NCBI GenBank assembly: GCA_019448385.1
Contig: JAGTXO010000046.1
Coordinates: 124,001 to 188,000, forward strand
Reading direction: 5' to 3'
Source of the DNA: Diacronema lutheri
Taxonomy: Eukaryota; Haptophyta; Pavlovophyceae; Pavlovales; Pavlovaceae
DNA: 64,000 nucleotides
Shown here: positions 56,906 through 64,000 of the stretch, piece after piece
Numbering within the stretch: position 1 is the first letter of the stretch
Layout: every line of letters starts with the position of its first letter
The notes under the pieces: generated by a model
Told to the model about the DNA's origin: nothing
Database searches by the model: none
The model's input: only the letters and a program-made list of their open reading frames with translations
Program-made: the position numbers and the translations under genes

Positions 56906-59900
56906 GCGGCGCGTTTCACCGCCAGCGGCGAGCTCGCGGGCTGCTGCGCGCCGCACGGCCCGCCGCACGGCACGGGCTGCGCGCCGGCGCTGCCGCCCAC
57001 GCCGACGCCCACGCCGACGCCGGCGCCGGCGCTCGGCGCGGGCAGCGCCACCACCGGCGCGTGCGCCGGCACGCGGCGCGCGGCGCGCGCGCCATCGAGC
57101 AGCGCGCCGGCAACGGTCGCGGCGGCGGCGGCTGCGAGCGGCGCGGCGGGCGAGGCGCTGCCGACGGGCGGCTGCGTCGTCGGCGTGTCCGCGCGCGCCA
57201 CACCGCTCGCGGCCATGATGGCCGCTTGGCGGCCGCCGTCGCCGGCTGCGACGGCCGCCGGCGCGCCGCCGGGCGCGCCCGGCTTGGCGCCGGCGGTCTT
57301 GCCCAACGCCTCGTCAGCCGCCGCCGCGCGGCCCTTGCGCGCGAGCGGCGCGGCCGCCTCCGCCGCGCCGAGCCGGGCGCGCCGCTCCTCGTCGTCGCGG
57401 CCGCGTCGCGCGGCGGACTCGGCGGCGCGCCACGCGTCGCGCTCGTGCTGGGCCCTTGCGAGCGCGACGCGCTTGGCGTCGGCGATGCGCTTCGCCTCGG
57501 CCGCGCGCCGCACCTTCTCCTCGACCGCGCGCGCGGCCTCGTCGCGCTCGCGCACCGCCGCCGCTGCCGCGCTCTCGGCGTCAGCGCGCGCCTTGGCCTC
57601 GGCGGCGGCTGCCGCGGCCGCCGCGTCCGCCTCGGCGCGCCGCCTGCGCTCATCCTCGGCGCGCGCGGCGGCGCGCGCCTGCTCCGCCTCGACCGCCGCC
57701 GCCCTCGAGCGCGCCGCCTCCTCCGCCGCGTCGAGCACCGCGCGCCCCTCGGCGACGAGCGTCACGCACCTGCTGAGCAGCGTCGCGCGCGCGGTGCCCT
57801 CCGCGTCGCTCGCGCCGGGCGCGGCCACGTCGGAGGACGTGGCGGACGATGACGAGGCGGTGGCGGTGCCGCCGTCGCCGTCGTCGGCCGCGCCGCCGCT
57901 CGTGTCGCTCGGAGAGGGCGCGGCCGCGGCGGCCGTGCCCAACCTGCCGACGAGCGCGACGGCCGCGTGGTGCAGCTCGAACGCCTTGCGCACGCGCGCG
58001 AGCTGCTGCGCCGCGCCGCCGGCCGCACCGCCGCCTCCGCCTCCGCCTCCGCCTCCGCCTCCGCCTCCGCCTGCCCCGCCCTTCTCCACGCCGTGCGCGC
58101 GGTCAGCGCTTGCGCCCCCCTTGCGCCCGCCCGCGTCGGCCGGCGGGCGCAGCGCGTCGCCGAGCGCGCGCGCGAGCTGCAGGAGCTGCAGCCGCTCGCG
58201 CGCGTCGCGCGTGCCCACCTTGAGCTCGGCGGCCCTTTGCAGCAGCGCGAGAAGCCGCGGCTCGTCGTAGCAGCCGCTCAGCTCGGCGGCGAGGGATCGC
58301 GCGCCCAGCTCGCGCTGTAGACGCTTGAGCGCACGGCGTGCGCCGTCGGCCGACGCGCCGTGCGCCGCGGCGGCGTCAATCGCGCGCTCGAGCTCGGCGG
58401 CGATGCTCGCGTCGTCATCCGCGCCGCCGGCCGCGTTCGGCTGCGGCTGCGGCTGCGCGTCGACCGCCGCCGCGTCGGCGATGCGCGCGGCGGCGGCAGT
58501 TGCTCGCGACACGAGGCCGTCGAGCGCCAGCTGCGCCTCGTCGCGCCGCGCCCACGCCTGCAGCTGGTCAAGCGCGCGTGAGACGAGGCGGCGGTACACG
58601 CTGGGCGGCGACGGCAAATAGGCGCACGCGCGAGGGCCCGCCGCCTCCGCCTCCGCGAGGATCGCGTCGAGCGACTCAGCGGTGGTGCGAGTCGGCTCGG
58701 CGCGCGCGGCGGCAACGGCGCTGTCCAGCTCCGCTCGAGCGCGCTCGAGGCGGCTCGCGAGGTCCGACGCGAGGAGCGCCGCGCTCGCGTCCAGCTGCGC
58801 CGTGCGCAGCTCGGCGGCGGCAAGCGCCGCGCCCGCCGCGGCCGCGTCGGCCCCGGCCGCGACGGACGGCGCGCCATTGGCGCCGGCGTCCGAGTCGCGT
58901 GCGCTCGCGCAGCCATTCGTCGCGCCGTCCGCATCGGCCGCCATGGCGGCGCCGTCCGTGCAGCGGTGCTGCGCGAGCAGCACGGCCGTCTCGGCGAGCG
59001 CGGCGCGCACGGCGTCCGCGGCCTTGCTCCGGCGCGCGTGCGACGGCGCGCGGCCGCGCACGAGCGCGGCGAGCGCCTCAGTCGACTCGACGAGCCGCGC
59101 CTTTGATCGCTCAAGCTCGAACGCGACGCGCCTGCGGCCGAGCTCGGCGGCGAGCTGCGCGACGAGCGCGGGCGCCAGCTCGCGCACCGCCGCGAGCCGC
59201 TCGGCAAGCGCAACGTACCGCGCGTCGTCAAGCTCGTCGTCGGCGCTCGAGAGCGCATTGCGTGCGTCCTCGACGGTCGCGTTGCACTCGTCCGCCTGGC
59301 GCACGAAGCGCACGACGCGCGCGACGGACTCGGCGATGGCCGCGGCGCGCTTGCGCGCTTGCGTCGCGCTCGTCGCCCAGCTGGCGCGCACGCGCGCGGC
59401 GTCGCTGTCGGCCGCGCCGTCATCTGCCGCACCATCACCATCGCCATCGTCGAGCACCTTGCCCGCCGCGAGCACCGCGCCCGCGGCCGCATCGTGCGCG
59501 GCGCGCAGCCGCTGGAGCGCGTCGGGCTGCTGTCGGCCGTGCGCGTCCGACTCGCCGTCGACGAGCCAGCGCAGCGCGGCGAGCTTGCGCAAGATCTCAA
59601 GCTCCCGACCGCTCGCGCGCGCGGCGCCGCCCTCGCATGCGGCCGCGGCCGCGTGCATCAGCTGCTCGTGCAGGGCGACGACAATGTCCTCGGCGCAGCC
59701 GCCCTCGTCCTCGTCGTCCGAGCGCCCGCTCACCGCGAGTGAGAGCGTCTTGTCGCCGCCGCCGCCACGGCCAAACTCTCGGTCGGCGGCCTGCTTGTCG
59801 GCGGCCTGCACGTCGGCGGCACAGCCGTCGGCCGCGCGCGCAGCGGCGAGCGCAACCGCCGCCGCGCCCGCGACGGACGCGATCGCCACCCAGCCGAGGT

Positions 59901-62900
59901 AGGGCGGGCCCTCCTCGCTCGTCAGGTGTCGCGCGCCGTTTAGAGCGGCCAGGTCGCCGGCCGCGCGCGCGCCGGCGCCCTGCGTGACGTAGTAGGCGCG
60001 CAGGTGGCGTTCGAGCTCGCGCATGCCGAGCAGCTGCTCGGCGGCTCGGCGCACGCGCTCGGGCAGCACGCCGCCACCGCCGCCGCCACCGCCGCCACCG
60101 CCGCCACCATTACCGCCGCCGGCGCCGCCACCGCCGCCGGCGCGCTCCCCACCGCCGGACGCGGTGCTGTGCGCGGCCTCGTCGTCGCTCTGCCGGAGGA
60201 GAAGCAGTCCGTGCGCGGCCTGCACGCAGATGAGCGCCGTCTCCGTGGACGGCAGCTGCGCGCGGCGCGCGGCGGTCTCGTCGTCGAGCGTCCAGCTGTC
60301 GTCACGCGTCCAATAGCCCGGCGCGCTCGGCTGCGCCCACGCGACGGCGCCCGCGCAGACGGGCGCGCATGTCGCAAGCGGGCTCCACGGCGGCGCGGCC
60401 GCGTGGGCGCCGGACGACGCGTCGGACGAGGCGACGTAGCCGCCACGGCCGGTGAGCGCGAGCGCGTCCGCGCCGACGCCGTGCGCCATCAGCTGCGCGA
60501 CGCGCTGCCGCTGGCTCGGAGGCGCGTCGTCCGCAGAGCGGATGCACAGGTCCGTGTCCTCCCAGCAGCAGAAGACGCGCCCGTCGTCGAGCTCGACCTG
60601 GTAGAGCGCCTCCTGCCGGCCAGCGGGCCACGCCGGGTTCGAGTACTGCGTGTGCGTCACACGCCCGCGCGACCAATAGGTGCCGCCCGAATCGACCTCG
60701 TTGAGCGCGTACGCGATGCTCGCCGCCGCCGAGCCGCCCGGCCCAGCCGAGCCGCTGCTCGACGCGCCGATCGCGCCGCTGTCGCCGTACTCGTACCCAC
60801 CGGCGGCGCCCACGTCCCTGTGCACGTTGAGCGGCATCTCGACGCGATCGCCCACGCGGAAGCGCAGCGGCTGGAGGAGAAGCAGCGGGTCGCGCGCCGC
60901 GCGCCGCCGGCCGAGTTGCGCACGCTCGTCGCCCACCCAGCCAGTCACCGCGGCGCTGCCGACCGAGCCGGTGGCGGCGGCGGCTGCTGCGCCGCCTGGC
61001 CCGCCGCCGCCCACGCCCGCGCCGCTGCCCGCGCCGCCGCCCGCGCCGCCAGCGCCGCCGTTGACGCCCGCGCCGCCCGCGCCCGCGCCGCCGCCCGCAC
61101 CGCTGCCGCCCGCACCACCGCCGCCCGCACCACCGCCGCCCGCGCCACCGCCGCCGAGCTTTGCGAGCTCGGCGGACACTGCGGCGGACCCGAGCGCGCC
61201 GAGCTGGCGCACGCGCGCGTGCAGCGCCGACTCGGTGGCGAGCAGCTCAGATTCGACGGCCGGCGCGCGCGCGCGCGCCCTCGCCCACACGATGGCCGTG
61301 ACGGCCTCGTCGCCGCCCGCCGCCGCGCGTGCGACGGTCGCGAGCGTGCGCGCGTCATCGTAGAGCGCGCCGAGCGCGCCGAGCGCGTGCGCCGTGCGCG
61401 CGATGAGGTACAAGTGCTCGAGGCGCGCGCCGGGCAGCGCGGGCGCGGCGCCGTCGAGGTGTGCGCTCGCGTGCGTGCCGCCCAGGATCTCGAGGAGCTC
61501 GGCGAGTTCGGCCTGCGCGCTGAAACGCAGCACGTACCGCGCGCGCGCGTCGTCAAGCTCCGCGCCCGACGGCTGTGTGCGCTGATCTGCGTCTGCGCCG
61601 CGCTCGGCGGCGGCGGCCGTGCGCTCGAGGGCCGCCCCGCCATGACCGCCCATCGCCGCGCCGTGCAGCTGCAGCGCGCCGAGCACTTCCTTCTCGAGGA
61701 AGACGGCCGCGTCCGACCGGAGCTGCGCCACACGCGGCGCACAACCGCCGCCGCCCGCACAGCCCGCGCCGCTGCCGGCGCTGCTGCCGCCGCCGTTGCC
61801 GTCGTCGGGCTCGCTCGAGCGGCCGTCGTCCGCCGCGCGCACGTCTGCACCGCCGCCGCCGCCAGCGCCGCCGCCGCTGCGCGTGCGCGCGCGCCGCCTG
61901 CCCTGCAGCGAGCCGGCGACGGCGCGTACGGCCGCCCTCAGCCGGCAGTCGAGCGCGTCACAGAGTGCGGATCGCGCATGCGCATAGGAGGCATCGGTGC
62001 TCGCGCGCTCCTCGGCGCGGCGCGTGGCATGGGCCTCGAGGCGCGCCTGGAACGCGGGCGAGCGCTCCGAGACGATCCGGTTGTACACAATCGACAGGAC
62101 GACGCTCGAGAGCATGTGCACGAGCACCCAGCGCGTCACCTCGTAGAGCACGCGCATCGTCTCGAGCGCGAGCGTGCGGAACGCGCCGCACAAGCCAGGC
62201 GGCTCGTCGACGGCACGGCCGAGGCGCCAGCGCAGCTTGTACGCCGCGTCGTACGACTCGCACAGCCGCGTTTTCGCGCTCTCCGAGTCACGACAGCGGC
62301 ACGCCTTGTTGCCGCACGTCGGCAGCACCGAGACGGCCGCCTCGCCGACCGCCGAGCGCGCGTCGAGCGCGCCTCGATCGGCGAGCCCGCCGTCGACGAG
62401 CATCTCGACGCGCTCGGTGAAGGCGCGCGCGGCGGCGGCGTGCGCGATGCCCCACCCGTCGAGCCGCGCCGCGATCTGCGCCTCCGAGTCCGCGTACTCT
62501 GAGAGTACAGGCGCGAAGCCCGCGCCGCCCTCGAGCGCGAGCGCGCGCGCGAGCAGGTCGCACGAGACACCGCGCACGCGGAAGTGCGGGTCGACGAAGT
62601 GGAGGCAGGAAGAGACGGAGTGGGCGTGCTCGTCGGCGCGCCCCGAGAGCACGAGCACCATGCACTCGAGGTGGTAGAGCGTGTAGAGCGTCACGACGTC
62701 CTGGAAGGAGAGCTCGTCCGCCGAGAGATTGCACGCAAACTGCCGGAAGACGCCCGCGATCGAGCCGCGCGCCATCTTGGCGGAGACCTCGACGTGCCAC
62801 TGCGTGACGGTCGCCGGGTCGGCCAGCACCTCCGGCGCCAGCCCCTTTGGGCTCAGCGGCCCCTCCAGGCGCAGCAGCTCGTCCGAGAGCTCGTCAAGCG

Positions 62901-63147
62901 CGCGCGCGCGCCGCGGCATCGGCCCGTGGCGCTCGGCCGCGATCACGCGGAGGCAGATGTGGCGAAGATCGGCCTTGCGATCCTCCCGCTCGTAGTGCTC
63001 CTGCAGCAGCACGTGCACCGCCAGTCGCGTCGACATCCACGCCTCCGCGATCCGCTTGAGCGCGAGCTCGTGCGTGCGCTTCTCGTTGCGCTTAGCGCTC
63101 CCGTCCTTGCACTGCGCGCAGACGCACTCGGTGTGCGGCGGCGCCAT
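55363..63147 (-). CDS. giant 2594-residue protein with coiled coil and UBA-like C terminus
   Basis: A single exon with no intron over 7.8 kb, from ATG 63147 (MAPPHTECVCAQCKDG). The first 500 residues are globular, with paired cysteines (CVCAQCKD, LPTCGNKACRCRDSESAK) and a hydrophobic stretch (WVLVHMLSSVVLSIVYNRIV). A Tudor/SH3-like module around residue 820-900 reads YWSRGRVTHTQYSNP and ALYQVELDDGRVFCCWED. Then come alanine-rich helical spectrin-like repeats, a charged coiled coil (VRERDEAARAVEEKVRRAAE), Gly, Ala and Gln15 runs, and a C-terminal UBA-like helix bundle (FAAELMRLGFCERASVDAML). No family name is offered. It may be a ubiquitin-binding scaffold. Confidence 0.7.
56860..56904. repeat. 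(CTG)15, polyglutamine codons on the - strand
   Basis: Fifteen CTG triplets, read as Gln15 in the giant protein, next to a Gln-Leu alternation. Confidence 0.9.
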
Positions 63148-63341
63148 CGCGCCCGCGGCTGCGCGCGCCGCACGCGAGGCCGCTCTGCACGCGCTCGGGT
63201 CCCCTCCCGATGCGCCGCCAGCCCCCTGTGGTTCGTCGCGCCTGGTATAACGCGACGAGCGCTCTGTCCCCCACAGTCCGGTGTCCGATTTATTCCGGTC
63301 TCGAGGGGTGCGGCGCCCCCCGCGAGGAGCTCGCGTGCGCG

Positions 63342-63623
63342 ATGGGCGGGCCGACAGGCGCGCCGTCGGCAAGGGGCGTGACCGACGCGCCGTACACGCC
63401 GTTCAAGCCGCACGAGTTCCGCAACATGGGCGCCAGGACGTCACCCAACATCGAGGCGTGGGCGCGGCACCGCGAGAACTACCACCTCATCTTCAAGCCG
63501 GGCAAGCACATCGTGAGCGGGCTCATCTTCGGAGTCGCGATCCCGATCTTCATCTACTCGCTCGTCAAGTCCGACATGCAGAGCATTGACGCCAAGGAGG
63601 GCCGCGCGAGGCCCTACATGTGA
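63342..63623 (+). CDS. NDUFB4-like complex I accessory subunit
   Basis: 93 residues from ATG 63342 (MGGPTGAPSARG). The pattern NIEAWARHRENYHLIFKPG before one membrane helix (VSGLIFGVAIPIFIYSLVK), then a short tail ending GRARPYM, matches NDUFB4 of plants and algae (basic helix, single TM, short basic tail). It would be a single-pass membrane-arm subunit of mitochondrial complex I. The frame is open upstream but includes no better start. Divergent from the giant gene, 194 bp. Confidence 0.75.
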   Translation: MGGPTGAPSARGVTDAPYTPFKPHEFRNMGARTSPNIEAWARHRENYHLIFKPGKHIVSGLIFGVAIPIFIYSLVKSDMQSIDAKEGRARPYM

Positions 63624-64000
63624 CGCGGCCACACCCGCCGGCGCAGCGGCCGAGCATTTTGGCCGGCAAGGTCCCCCCCTCCCCTCCCGCGGCGTCGCTG
63701 AGGGGGCTGAGCGCACCGTCCGCACAGGACGCATGCCCGGCCGCTGCCCGGCGGTCAACGGCCTGGCAAGCGCCGGGCACGCCCTTGCCCGGGCAAGCGC
63801 CGGCGGCCGCTGACCGCCGACGGCGCACAAGGCCCGGGGCAGGCACGGGCGGGCCGGCCCACCGTGACGCCCCGGCTGCTGCTCGGTTGCATGCGCCACG
63901 GTTAGCCGATTTGGCTCGACCGTCCGGCTCGCGCGAGCGTCTTTTCGAGGCTCCGCGCCGCCGCCAGCTGTGCGTCATTGGTGACTGACCGTATCGGTGT
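63624..64000. other. window end, no gene seen
   Basis: 377 bp of GC-rich sequence with small inverted repeats (such as GCCCGGGC-type blocks near 63770-63800). Frames present look like composition shadows. Confidence 0.5.

Overview
This is nuclear DNA from a unicellular eukaryotic alga, not a bacterial segment. Most genes carry one or a few short introns (about 80-215 bp). Several proteins start with a signal peptide followed by a basic, alanine-rich transit-like stretch, as expected for a plastid of secondary red origin. There are eukaryote-only proteins (SEL1L/HRD3, PDCD2, LAS1, AMPK gamma, complex I accessory subunits, probable flagellar proteins) and a UGA-decoded selenoprotein. The DNA is visibly very GC-rich and densely packed. 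A haptophyte, perhaps a pavlovophyte, fits best; the lineage is inference, because no rRNA or organelle marker is present.

Layout. 1-9 kb: AMPK gamma-like CBS protein, STE20-like kinase, IQ-motif protein, SEL1L homologue (ER-associated degradation), RWD-RING protein. 9-16 kb: half-LIM protein, plastid-type Ig-like protein, PDCD2, THP3/LENG8-type SAC3 protein, BRCT-GNAT fusion, small protein disulfide isomerase. 16-23 kb: peroxidase probably sent to the thylakoid lumen, coiled-coil protein, four-exon UPF0390-like protein, UNC93-like transporter. 22.8-26.8 kb: PH-domain protein with 50 exact-length 30-bp FG-containing repeats. 26.8-32.1 kb: NHL protein, selenoprotein SEP15 with a candidate SECIS, sulfotransferase, and a divergent pair of plastid-type enzymes (ketopantoate-reductase-like and CbbY). 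32-45 kb: membrane protein, EDC1/PNRC-motif protein, SDR, RFWD3-like RING protein, ornithine aminotransferase, LAS1, RING-LRR protein, DMAC1-like protein, METTL21-like methyltransferase. 45-51 kb: FkbM methyltransferase, an 806-bp foldback transposable element with 5-bp target duplication, RAP protein, triosephosphate isomerase, UbiA prenyltransferase. 51-64 kb: small spliced gene, EF-hand protein, EDR2/DUF1336 protein, a 2594-residue protein, and an NDUFB4-like complex I subunit.

Many neighbours are divergent pairs with 19-110 bp between start codons, so shared promoters are likely. Splice donors are mostly GTGCGY rather than GTRAGT, and one intron is GC-AG. Long G/C homopolymer tracts (14-29 bp) sit in intergenic regions, promoters and an intron. 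No operon-like functional cluster is evident; the genes look like ordinary housekeeping and lineage-specific nuclear genes. Starts were placed at the first ATG giving a sensible protein; introns were placed by frame change, GT/GC...AG sites and restored family motifs.
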